Part shown: positions 1 to 4,689 of the stretch, piece after piece
Numbering within the stretch: the first letter of the stretch is position 1
Layout of the letters: the number at the start of each line of letters is the position of its first letter
Origin: JBBTRN01 sp038065175
GTDB taxonomy: Bacteria; Patescibacteriota; Doudnabacteria; UBA920
Assembly (NCBI GenBank): GCA_038065175.1
Contig: JBBTRN010000013.1
Location: forward strand, 1-7,583
Direction: 5' to 3'
Length of the DNA: 7,583 nucleotides
Notes under the pieces: model-generated
Seen by the model: only the letters and a program-made list of their open reading frames with translations
What the model was told of the DNA's origin: nothing
Database searches by the model: none
Program-made: the position numbers and the translations under genes

Positions 1-45
1 GCTGGTCAGAAGACCATCTCTGTTGCGGAGGCTTTCAAACGCCAT
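1..45 (-). CDS. Possible 5' end of a leftward gene, cut by the window edge
   Basis: An ATG at 45 opens a reading frame that stays open to the left edge for 15 codons (MAFESLRNRDGLLTS). Too little is visible to name it. The main support is the strong minus-strand promoter at 93-121, which would start transcription near position 86 and give a leader of about 41 nt. That leader contains a perfect 7-bp hairpin (48-67, arms CTCGCAA/TTGCGAG) ending two bases before the ATG, which could hide the start codon or simply be another small palindrome. There is no clear Shine-Dalgarno site. The competing reading is the tail of a plus-strand gene ending at 79-81; the promoter direction argues for the minus strand. 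Confidence 0.4.
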   Translation of the reverse strand, partial: MAFESLRNRDGLLTS

Positions 46-92
46 GCTCGCAAGTTTATTTGCGAGTTTAGGCGATATTAAATTGTGCTTAA

Positions 93-121
93 ATTATACC
101 ATTTTCATGCTTAACTATCAA
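93..121 (-). promoter_or_regulatory. Strong sigma70-type promoter, leftward
   Basis: On the minus strand, TTGATA (121-116), a 17-nt spacer ending in TGG, then TATAAT (98-93). This is a near-consensus -35, optimal spacing, perfect -10 and an extended -10 TG. The same design recurs at 2313-2341. Confidence 0.7.
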
Positions 122-134
122 CAAAAATTTTCGC

Positions 135-162
135 TTGACAGGCAATGCATTTCTGCTATACT
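135..162 (+). promoter_or_regulatory. Strong sigma70-type promoter for the small RNA
   Basis: TTGACA (135-140, perfect -35), a 16-nt spacer ending in TGC, then TATACT (157-162), giving an extended -10. Expected start is near 169. It is back to back with the leftward promoter at 93-121, the two -35 boxes being 13 bp apart. Confidence 0.8.
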
Positions 163-168
163 TGATGT

Positions 169-227
169 ATAAATGGCTTCCCGTAAGGGTAGCTCCGAGG
201 CTCCGAGAAATCGGAGCCGTTTAATTT
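169..227 (+). ncRNA. Candidate stand-alone small RNA of about 60 nt
   Basis: A strong promoter (135-162) is followed about 30 nt later by an intrinsic terminator, leaving a transcript of roughly 60 nt. Two hairpins are visible. The first is 176-193, arms GCTTCCC and GGGTAGC with one T-T mismatch around a GTAA loop. The second is 199-218, a perfect 8-bp stem GGCTCCGA/TCGGAGCC around a GAAA loop. Both loops are GNRA tetraloops. CTCCGAG occurs twice (193-199 and 201-207), so the terminator's 3' arm could pair instead with 192-198, allowing an alternative fold. An ATG at 173 opens a frame, but it runs through the terminator and antisense to the next gene, so it is unlikely to be coding. The RNA ends against the stop codon of the convergent toxin gene. 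Function is unknown. Confidence 0.6.
199..226 (+). terminator. Rho-independent terminator of the small RNA
   Basis: Perfect 8-bp GC-rich stem (199-206 with 211-218), GAAA loop, then GTTTAATTTTT. On the opposite strand the hairpin is not followed by T residues, so it serves the plus strand. Confidence 0.75.
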
Positions 228-626
228 TTAGATTATTCCTTTCAATCTTTCTTTTACTTGAACAAAAATTTCTGTCGGAATAAATCCCATTCTCCGTAAA
301 AGTCTTTTACTGCTCATCAGCCTAACTTGAGATAAAATAACGGATGATTTTATACCGGCTTCGGTTAAGTCAAAATAATAGAAACCTGTTTTAATTTTGC
401 TGGTCAAAGGTACTCCCAAAAACATATCTTTACTGAACTTTCTTAAAACTAAAATCGGCCGTTCAAAACTTTCGCTTTTGCCGTTCTGCTCAAAGCCGAC
501 ATTGGCTCCCAATGCCGCCCACCAGATTTCCTTTTGCCGAAAATACAAAATCCGCTCCGCCGTGTGGATGCGGATTTTGAGTTTCGTCCAGTTTCCAAAC
601 CATTTGATGATTGCGTCAATATCCAT
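228..626 (-). CDS. PemK/MazF-family toxin-like protein (putative mRNA interferase)
   Basis: A 132-residue protein whose core matches the PemK/MazF fold. The strand-forming motif EIWWAALGANVGFEQNGK (33-50) is followed by ERPILVLRKF (55-64), GVPLTSK (71-77) and VILSQVRLMSSKRL (96-109). Family members are usually ribosome-independent endoribonucleases of type II toxin-antitoxin systems; the conserved arginine after the loop (R56) and the PLTS segment are the family's RNA-binding/catalytic region. The 22-residue N-terminal extension before the core looks normal for the CPR-type branch. The ATG at 626 lies 18 nt from a perfect extended -10, so the leader is only about a dozen bases with no Shine-Dalgarno site. 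No antitoxin-like ORF lies on either side on this strand. It converges with the small RNA ending at about 227. Activity is inferred from family only. Confidence 0.85.
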   Translation of the reverse strand: MDIDAIIKWFGNWTKLKIRIHTAERILYFRQKEIWWAALGANVGFEQNGKSESFERPILVLRKFSKDMFLGVPLTSKIKTGFYYFDLTEAGIKSSVILSQVRLMSSKRLLRRMGFIPTEIFVQVKERLKGII

Positions 627-644
627 TGATTTTTTGTTGTTTAA

Positions 645-653
645 ATTATAGCA
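645..653 (-). promoter_or_regulatory. Extended -10 promoter of the toxin gene
   Basis: Minus strand TGCTATAAT, a perfect extended -10 (TGn plus TATAAT). The -35 region is only a T-run. Predicted start is near 638, giving a very short leader before the ATG at 626. Confidence 0.6.
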
Positions 654-761
654 GTTTTTGATTTGATAAAAAAGAGAGTTGATATTTTAACAGTTTCTGC
701 TAAAATTCTGATGTATCCATTTTTGATTTTACTGCACGGCCACCCCCTCCCAGAAAAGTGT

Positions 762-776
762 TCCGCCAGAGGCGGA
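762..776. repeat. 15-bp palindrome, TCCGCC-type family
   Basis: TCCGCCAGAGGCGGA: 6-bp perfect arms around AGA. The identical 15-mer occurs inside ppa at 5086-5100, as one half of a 40-bp palindrome. Its right arm also takes part in a nested stem-loop: GGACAAAT (774-781) pairs with ATTTGTCC (802-809), enclosing CCGC/GCGG (786-789 with 796-799). Confidence 0.8.
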
Positions 777-841
777 CAAATTTTACCGCTGCTCTGCGGC
801 GATTTGTCCCCACCCCCCACTGCAGTCTGCAAAAACATCAT

Positions 842-856
842 CCCGCCGGAGGCGGG
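842..856. repeat. 15-bp palindrome, CCCGCC-type
   Basis: CCCGCCGGAGGCGGG: 6-bp perfect arms around GGA. Related in design and core (CCGCC/GGCGG) to the palindromes at 762-776 and 5081-5120. Confidence 0.8.
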
Positions 857-863
857 CAGGCAA

Positions 864-888
864 GAGGCGGCGGCTTCGCCGCCGCCTC
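864..888. repeat. Perfect 11-bp-arm GC hairpin
   Basis: GAGGCGGCGGC (864-874), TTC, GCCGCCGCCTC (878-888). Very stable if transcribed. No T-run follows on either strand, so it is not a typical terminator. Confidence 0.75.
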
Positions 889-923
889 GCCAAACATCCA
901 ACTTCGCTTCCAACTTCGCTAAA

Positions 924-986
924 GCTATGTCGGACGTTCCGAAAGCTTCGTCGGACTTTCAGAAAGCTATGGCAGACACTGTCAAA
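924..986. repeat. Three tandem 21-nt units
   Basis: Three consecutive 21-nt units begin at 924, 945 and 966. Each opens with GCTATG or GCTTCG, has a (T)CGGAC/GCAGAC core and ends in AAA. They are preceded by a short duplication of CCAACTTCGCT (897-920). The period is a multiple of three, so translated frames give heptad-like peptides, but no credible gene surrounds them. Confidence 0.65.
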
Positions 987-1029
987 ATTCAATTTCAGGG
1001 TTTTCTTTAAAAAAAGTTCGGAGCTTGTC

Positions 1030-1090
1030 CAATTTCCACAGCCATTCGACTCGCTTCGCTCGCTCATGGCTATAGCCAATTAGAAAATTG
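1030..1090. repeat. Nested inverted repeat
   Basis: Outer arms CAATTT (1030-1035) and AAATTG (1085-1090); inner arms AGCCAT (1040-1045) and ATGGCT (1066-1071). The core is made of CTCGCTTCGCTCGCTC, resembling the internal parts of the GTCATTCCGAG element at 6640-6752. Confidence 0.5.
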
Positions 1091-1139
1091 TTGCACACAA
1101 AACCTAAAAACATCCAAGCCAAACAAATTTATTTAAAAA

Positions 1140-1325
1140 ATGGTCAAACACTTAAAACATCTTTTATATCTAACTATAGTGGTAATTTTAATTTTTCTTT
1201 ATTGGTTCATCCCCAAATATTCTTACATTGCCAAAAATCCCGGTTTTTGCGTAAATCTTACCAAAAACCTGTACTACTGCGGTAGTAACGCAAATATGGA
1301 TAAGCTTTTTGATATTCAAAAGTAG
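1140..1325 (+). CDS. Small single-helix membrane protein of unknown function
   Basis: A 61-residue protein with a basic N-terminus (MVKHLKHL), one strongly hydrophobic helix at about 8-24 (LYLTIVVILIFLYWFI) and a short polar tail with two cysteines (C37, C47) in the segment NPGFCVNLTKNLYYCG. The positive-inside rule predicts a cytoplasmic N-terminus and an exported tail, where the cysteines could form a disulfide. No Shine-Dalgarno site or clear promoter is seen, so the start rests on the good membrane topology from this ATG. It ends just before a promoter (1327-1355) for the next, also membrane-anchored, protein. An overlapping frame at 1088-1285 is less protein-like. No family is recognised. 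Confidence 0.6.
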   Translation: MVKHLKHLLYLTIVVILIFLYWFIPKYSYIAKNPGFCVNLTKNLYYCGSNANMDKLFDIQK

Positions 1326-1326
1326 C

Positions 1327-1355
1327 TTGACATTCGCTAGAAAAAGTCTTACATT
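1327..1355 (+). promoter_or_regulatory. Promoter of the 1389 gene
   Basis: TTGACA (1327-1332, perfect -35), 17-nt spacer, TACATT (1350-1355, four of six -10 matches). Expected start is near 1362, leaving a leader of about 27 nt before the ATG at 1389. Confidence 0.6.
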
Positions 1356-1366
1356 AATAATGTAAG
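1348..1366. promoter_or_regulatory. Candidate operator: 19-bp palindrome over the -10 and start site
   Basis: CTTACATTAATAATGTAAG: 8-bp perfect arms around AAT. It covers the -10 box and the likely transcription start of the promoter at 1327-1355, the classical position for a dimeric repressor. The AT-rich stem lacks a following T-run, so a terminator is less likely. Confidence 0.45.
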
Positions 1367-1388
1367 GAAAAATTAGCTTGAAACCAAA

Positions 1389-1940
1389 ATGGAAAAAAAC
1401 ATATCCAAACACTCCAAAAGTTTCGCATGGCTATTTGGTATTGCCTTTATTGGCACCTTTTTGGCATTTTTTATTACCTGGAAAATGCAGGGCCCCGAAT
1501 TAGATTTTTTGAATGGCGATGGCTACGAAATTATTAATTACCCGGCGAAAAATTCTGCCCAAAACACCCAAACACCGGAAATCGTCGTAGACACTTCTGA
1601 TTGGGTAGATTATTACAATGAAAAATATTCGCTAGCGTTTAAGCACGACCCGGATTGGAAAGTACGCTCGCTCACCAACAGAGATGGCTACTATGTAATA
1701 GAAATTGACCCGGGCGTAAAATATGACAACTTTAGGATCTATATTTCCGCGGATGATTATTTTGCCCTTTCCGGCGTACCGTTGCAAAAAAGCATTCTTG
1801 CGGGCAAGGAAGCTCTCGATTTGGAAGGTCAAGTTCTGGGAGTAATGGACAACTCAACTTATTTCACCTTTGAGCTCGGGGCTTCGTTAAGCCTAAAACC
1901 TCACTTCCAGGCGCTCTTAAAAACAGTTGAGTTCAGATAA
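1389..1940 (+). CDS. Membrane-anchored exported protein of unknown function
   Basis: A 183-residue protein with a short basic N-terminus, one membrane helix at about 12-31 (FAWLFGIAFIGTFLAFFITW), then a polar linker rich in N, T and P (about 50-68) and a compact domain from about 70. The domain opens with DYYNEKYSLAFKHDPDWKV, matching the 'Y-N-x-x-Y-G-F-S-F-x-Y-P-x-x-W' pattern seen in PsbP-like and similar extracytoplasmic domains of CPR bacteria; its usual YP is HD here. The predicted topology is cytoplasmic N-terminus with the domain outside. The ATG at 1389 lacks a well-placed Shine-Dalgarno site (AAGGA at 1364-1368 is about 20 nt away). It has its own promoter with an overlapping palindrome, and a terminator follows at 1976-2009. 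The domain assignment is tentative. Confidence 0.75.
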   Translation: MEKNISKHSKSFAWLFGIAFIGTFLAFFITWKMQGPELDFLNGDGYEIINYPAKNSAQNTQTPEIVVDTSDWVDYYNEKYSLAFKHDPDWKVRSLTNRDGYYVIEIDPGVKYDNFRIYISADDYFALSGVPLQKSILAGKEALDLEGQVLGVMDNSTYFTFELGASLSLKPHFQALLKTVEFR

Positions 1941-1975
1941 TCTGAAAATCGGATATATCAGAAAATCAAGGGAAC

Positions 1976-2009
1976 AAAAAACATGATGTCCTATTGGCAT
2001 CGTGTTTTA
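1976..2009. terminator. Bidirectional rho-independent terminator
   Basis: ACATGATG (1981-1988) pairs with CATCGTGT (1998-2005), with one G-T wobble. The plus strand reads on into TTTTAAAA; the minus strand reads TTTTTT after the stem. It lies between the convergent genes 1389-1940 and 2030-2206 and suits both. Confidence 0.7.
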
Positions 2010-2029
2010 AAATCTGTGCAATCTGCGAT

Positions 2030-2206
2030 CTATTCTTTCTGTACGCTCACTACCAGCCCCCAAAAACCTAAGAGTAAAGATGCCAGCAAATAGCCGTTGT
2101 CTATTCCGCCAAAATTCGAACGGAACGCGAAGCCTATAAACCCGAGCAAAAATAAAACCAAACCGGTTAGAAAAGCATAAGAACGGGGGGAAGAAAATTT
2201 TAACAT
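2030..2206 (-). CDS. Small two-helix membrane protein of unknown function
   Basis: A 58-residue protein read from ATG 2206 to TAG 2032-2030. It has two hydrophobic helices, about 11-28 (AFLTGLVLFLLGFIGFAF) and about 38-54 (GYLLASLLLGFWGLVVS), joined by a polar turn RSNFGGIDN. The N-terminus is basic (MLKFSSPRS) and the tail is VQKE, suggesting both ends in the cytoplasm. An in-frame TAA six bases upstream fixes this ATG as the earliest start. It has a complete transcription unit: a strong promoter at 2313-2341, a leader of about 100 nt crossing the TAGCTTG repeat, and a terminator with a T-run at 1976-2009. A longer overlapping frame (2007-2252) begins inside the repeat and is far less protein-like. 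No Shine-Dalgarno site is seen. Family not recognised. Confidence 0.65.
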   Translation of the reverse strand: MLKFSSPRSYAFLTGLVLFLLGFIGFAFRSNFGGIDNGYLLASLLLGFWGLVVSVQKE

Positions 2207-2210
2207 AAAT

Positions 2211-2299
2211 TAGCTTGTAGCTTGTAGCTTGTAGCTTGTAGCTTGTAGCCAAATCTTAATTTGCCGGCTACCGACTACTAGCTACTTGCTACTAGCTGT
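2211..2299. repeat. TAGCTTG tandem repeat and imperfect inverted partner
   Basis: Five exact copies of TAGCTTG from 2211 to 2245, then TAGCC. After a 16-nt AT-rich gap comes a partner made of GGCTACC, CTACTAGCTACT and TTGCTACTAGCT (about 2263-2299), partly complementary to the first half. The 12-mers GTAGCTTGTAGC and CTACTAGCTACT both recur inside mnmA (6080-6153), so this is a dispersed repeat family. Confidence 0.8.
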
Positions 2300-2314
2300 A
2301 ATTTCGCTTATAAT
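2286..2314 (+). promoter_or_regulatory. hppA promoter
   Basis: TTGCTA (2286-2291, four of six), 17-nt spacer, TATAAT (2309-2314, perfect). Expected start is near 2321, giving a leader of about 23 nt without a Shine-Dalgarno site. Its -35 lies at the edge of the CTACTAGC repeat. Confidence 0.6.
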
Positions 2315-2341
2315 TATACCAATTAATCCCTATTTTATCAA
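2313..2341 (-). promoter_or_regulatory. Strong divergent promoter for the 58-residue membrane protein
   Basis: On the minus strand, TTGATA (2341-2336), 17-nt spacer ending in TGG, TATAAT (2318-2313). Same -35, spacing, extended -10 and -10 as the promoter at 93-121. Its -10 overlaps the hppA -10: together they form the self-complementary TATAATTATA (2309-2318). Confidence 0.65.
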
Positions 2342-2343
2342 CC

Positions 2344-4395
2344 ATGGAAAATACATACCTTTCCTATGCCATTGGTGCGAGTCTATTAGCGCTTTTGTAC
2401 GGAAGTTTTTTAATTTATAAAATTTTAAAATCTCCACCCGGCAGCGGTAAAATGCTGGAAATTGCCGGCGCTATTCAAGCCGGCGCCATGGCTTATTTAA
2501 AAAGGCAGTATAAAACTGTTGCGCTGGTCGCGTTGGCGGTAATTATTTTAATGAAGGTTGGGCGCTTTGATTGGGCGACAGTGATAGCTTTTTTAATTGG
2601 CGCCGTGCTTTCAGCCGCGGCCGGCTTTGTGGGTATGCAAATTTCAGTTAGGGCGAATGTGCGCACCGCGGAAGCAGCCAAAAAAGGTTTGGGCCCGGCC
2701 TTAACGCTAGCTTTCCAGGGCGGGACTGTGACGGGATTGTTCGTAGTTGGCCTTGGACTCTTGTCCGTAACCGCTTTTTACGCTGTCACCAAAGATTTAT
2801 CGGCTCTGGTGGGTCTGGCTTTTGGATCTTCTTTAATTTCCGTCTTTGCAAGGCTTGGCGGCGGGATTTTTACTAAAGGCGCGGATGTAGGCACGGACAT
2901 GGTTGGCAAAATTGAAGCCGGCATCCCCGAAGACGACCCAAGGAACCCCGGGGTAATAGCGGACAATGTCGGCGACAATGTCGGCGACTGCGCGGGCATG
3001 GCCGCGGACTTGTTTGAAACTTATGTGGTTTCCACAGTGGCTGTAATGCTCCTGGGTAGTTTTGTTTTTAAAGACATTATGACAATTTACGACTGGACAG
3101 GTGGAGGCGAAACCACCTTCGGTTACCCCAACGCACTTGTTTATCCTTTACTTATTGGCGCGGTATCTATCGTCACCACCATAATCGGCACCTGGTTTGT
3201 CCGTCTGGGAAAATCACAAAACATAATGGGAGCGCTTTATAAAGGTTTGATAGTTAGCGGAGTTCTGTCAGCAATCGCCTTTTATCCTATTACGATAAAG
3301 CTGATGGATAGAAACGGTTTATATCCTGCTGTTAATCTTTATTACGCCGCATTAATCGGCCTTGCAGTAACCGCGGCTGTGGTACTAATTACCGAATACT
3401 ACACTTCCAAATCCTACTCTCCAGTAAAATCTATAGCTGACGCGTCCACAACCGGCCATGGAACAAATATCATCAAAGGTTTGGCCGTGGGTATGCAGTC
3501 CACAGCCGCGCCTGTAATTGTAATTGTAATTGCCATACTAGCCGCTTACCAGCTTGCCGGATTGTACGGAATTGCACTCGCGGTTATGTCGATGTTATCC
3601 CTCACCGGAATTATTGTAGCGATTGATGCCTTTGGACCCATTACCGACAACGCCGGTGGAATAGCCGAGATGGCGGGGCTTGATAAATCAGTGCGCGATG
3701 TGACCGATCCATTAGACGCGGTTGGAAATACCACCAAAGCTGTTACCAAAGGCTATGCCATAGCTTCTGCCGGACTCGCGGCCATGGTTTTATTTGCCGC
3801 GTACACCCAGGAGTTAAATATCGCGGGTATTTCTTCGGTCTTTGATTTGTCTGACAGTAAAGTTTTAGTCGGGCTTTTAATTGGTGGTTTGCTCCCATAC
3901 CTTTTTGCCAGCATAGCGATGAACGCGGTAGGCAACGCGGCCAAAGCCGTGGTAGAAGAAGTAAGAAGGCAATTCCGAGAAATAAAAGGCATTATGGACG
4001 GCACTGGCAAGCCGGACTATTCGAGAGCCGTGGATATTGTAACCAAAGCGGCTATAAAAGAAATGATTATTCCAGCCTTAATTCCGGTTGTGGTGCCGAT
4101 TGTCGTTGGCCTGTGGCTTGGGCCTGCGGCCTTAGGCGGCTTGCTCGTTGGTACGATTGTAACGGGTTTGTTTGTAGGAATTTCTATGACCACCGGCGGC
4201 GCCGCGTGGGATAATGCTAAAAAATATATAGAAGAAGGCGCGTATGGGGGTAAAGGCTCGGACGCGCACAAAGCGGCCATAACCGGCGACACCGTGGGCG
4301 ACCCTTACAAAGACACTGCCGGCCCGGCTATCAATCCAATGATTAAGATAATAAACATTGTGGCATTGTTACTAGTAAGGTTTCTCAGGCCGTAA
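2344..4395 (+). CDS. hppA: Membrane-bound ion-translocating pyrophosphatase
   Basis: HppA hydrolyses PPi and pumps H+ (or Na+) across the membrane. This 683-residue protein has the family's usual length and about 15-16 hydrophobic segments. Substrate-site motifs are intact: DVGTDMVGKIEAGIPEDDP (181-199), NVGDNVGDCAGMAADLFE (208-225), GPITDNAGGIAEMAG (431-445) and GDTVGDPYKDTAGP (648-661), whose aspartates bind Mg-PPi. The segment VGNTTKAVTKGYAI has K465 and T468, the lysine/threonine pair that marks K+-independent members, where K+-dependent ones have alanine and usually glycine or alanine. T184 replaces the more common alanine. Start ATG 2344 lies about 23 nt after the predicted transcription start. 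It converges with ppa, so a PPi-pumping and a PPi-wasting enzyme are neighbours. A second copy of its C-terminus follows in frame (4450-4506). In a cell without a respiratory chain it would help maintain membrane potential (inference). Confidence 0.97.
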   Translation: MENTYLSYAIGASLLALLYGSFLIYKILKSPPGSGKMLEIAGAIQAGAMAYLKRQYKTVALVALAVIILMKVGRFDWATVIAFLIGAVLSAAAGFVGMQISVRANVRTAEAAKKGLGPALTLAFQGGTVTGLFVVGLGLLSVTAFYAVTKDLSALVGLAFGSSLISVFARLGGGIFTKGADVGTDMVGKIEAGIPEDDPRNPGVIADNVGDNVGDCAGMAADLFETYVVSTVAVMLLGSFVFKDIMTIYDWTGGGETTFGYPNALVYPLLIGAVSIVTTIIGTWFVRLGKSQNIMGALYKGLIVSGVLSAIAFYPITIKLMDRNGLYPAVNLYYAALIGLAVTAAVVLITEYYTSKSYSPVKSIADASTTGHGTNIIKGLAVGMQSTAAPVIVIVIAILAAYQLAGLYGIALAVMSMLSLTGIIVAIDAFGPITDNAGGIAEMAGLDKSVRDVTDPLDAVGNTTKAVTKGYAIASAGLAAMVLFAAYTQELNIAGISSVFDLSDSKVLVGLLIGGLLPYLFASIAMNAVGNAAKAVVEEVRRQFREIKGIMDGTGKPDYSRAVDIVTKAAIKEMIIPALIPVVVPIVVGLWLGPAALGGLLVGTIVTGLFVGISMTTGGAAWDNAKKYIEEGAYGGKGSDAHKAAITGDTVGDPYKDTAGPAINPMIKIINIVALLLVRFLRP

Positions 4396-4397
4396 AA

Positions 4398-4450
4398 CCC
4401 GACTTGCCCCGTAGCCGAGTCGGCGAACGCCGGAACGAGTGCTACTGGGG
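4398..4450. repeat. Palindromic element after the hppA stop
   Basis: Arms CCCCGTAGC (4407-4415) and GCTAC-T-GGGG (4441-4450, one bulged T) enclose an inner stem CGGCG-AA-CGCCG (4421-4432). It sits exactly between the hppA stop and the duplicated C-terminal codons. No T-run follows. Confidence 0.6.
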
Positions 4451-4506
4451 TGATAAAAATAATAAATATAGTAGCTCTCTTACTTGTGAAATTTTTAAAG
4501 CCCTAA
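4450..4506 (+). pseudogene. Remnant copy of the hppA C-terminus
   Basis: The frame GTG to TAA reads VIKIINIVALLLVKFLKP, against MIKIINIVALLLVRFLRP at the true end of HppA: 15 of 18 residues identical, with only M/V and two R/K changes. At DNA level only about 40 of 57 bases match (my count), and nearly all differences are synonymous. It is in the same reading frame as hppA, 111 nt downstream, with no stop between the hppA TAA and this copy. The pattern fits the tail of a diverged hppA homologue left behind by gene replacement or deletion, rather than a recent local duplication. It is not expected to be translated. Confidence 0.8.
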
Positions 4507-4514
4507 CCGGCTCC

Positions 4515-4561
4515 TGTCATTGCGAGGGATCGCCATTTTATTGGGACGACGAAGCAATCTA
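4515..4561 (+). repeat. Solo GTCATTGCGA half-element
   Basis: Begins TGTCATTGCGAG and ends GACGAAGCAATCTA, 47 nt. The same ends, with different middles, appear at 6542-6578, 7543-7583 and twice, inverted, in 5709-5821. The 13-mer GACGAAGCAATCT is exactly complementary to 5763-5775. Confidence 0.75.
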
Positions 4562-4572
4562 TTACTAAAACT

Positions 4573-4598
4573 AAAGGCTCGCGCTGTGCGAGCCTTTT
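4573..4598. terminator. Shared terminator of hppA and mnmA-ppa
   Basis: Perfect 10-bp stem AAAGGCTCGC (4573-4582) with GCGAGCCTTT (4588-4597), loop GCTGT. Plus strand ends CCTTTTAAAA; minus strand continues CCTTTAGTTTTAG. It lies between the two convergent units. Confidence 0.75.
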
Positions 4599-4634
4599 AA
4601 AATTGTGGATCCTCTTGCGCTACTGTACTAGTGG

Positions 4635-4667
4635 TTCGACTGCGCTCACCACCATGAGCCTGTCGAA
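4635..4667. repeat. TTCGAC inverted repeat
   Basis: TTCGAC (4635-4640) pairs with GTCGAA (4662-4667), and inside it GCTCA (4644-4648) pairs with TGAGC (4655-4659) around CCACCA. No T-run on either side. This is a dispersed-palindrome type of sequence lying just past the ppa stop. Confidence 0.65.
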
Positions 4668-4689
4668 TGGTACGCTAATGCAAAAGGAT

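Larger units (their letters stand above)
654..1139. other. Gene-poor repeat-rich intergenic region
   Basis: No convincing gene is visible. Open frames here have compositions dictated by GC-rich palindromes and direct repeats and lack plausible start sites. The stretch holds at least five separate repeat structures, listed individually. Confidence 0.6.

Noticed and set aside
1..81. Tail of a plus-strand gene, ending at 79-81 (last residues KFICEFRRY).
   Set aside because: Open from the window edge for 26 codons, but a strong promoter at 93-121 points the other way and a minus-strand ATG fits it. It cannot be excluded from this window alone.
173..283. Reading frame starting MASRKGSSEAP inside the small RNA.
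   Set aside because: It runs through the RNA's terminator and antisense into the toxin gene, and has no ribosome binding site.
641..1079. Long overlapping open frames on both strands in the repeat-rich region.
   Set aside because: Their residues (runs of P, A, R, G and heptad-like repeats) simply translate the GC palindromes and 21-nt units; no family resemblance or start signals.
1088..1285. 65-residue frame overlapping the 61-residue membrane protein.
   Set aside because: Relies on a non-ATG start and lacks any recognisable protein features; the overlapping frame has a clear membrane helix.
2211..2250. CRISPR-like array.
   Set aside because: Units of 7 nt are directly adjacent with no spacers; it is a simple tandem repeat. 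No other array or cas gene is present.
2007..2252. 81-residue minus-strand frame beginning MATSYKLQATSYKL.
   Set aside because: It starts inside the TAGCTTG repeat and overlaps, in another frame, the 58-residue frame, which has two clean membrane helices and a promoter-terminator pair.
4396..4506. Programmed stop-codon readthrough extending HppA to a second C-terminus.
   Set aside because: The frame is open, but the extra segment would add another copy of a transmembrane tail after a repeat-coded linker, and no readthrough signal is recognisable; a gene remnant is simpler.
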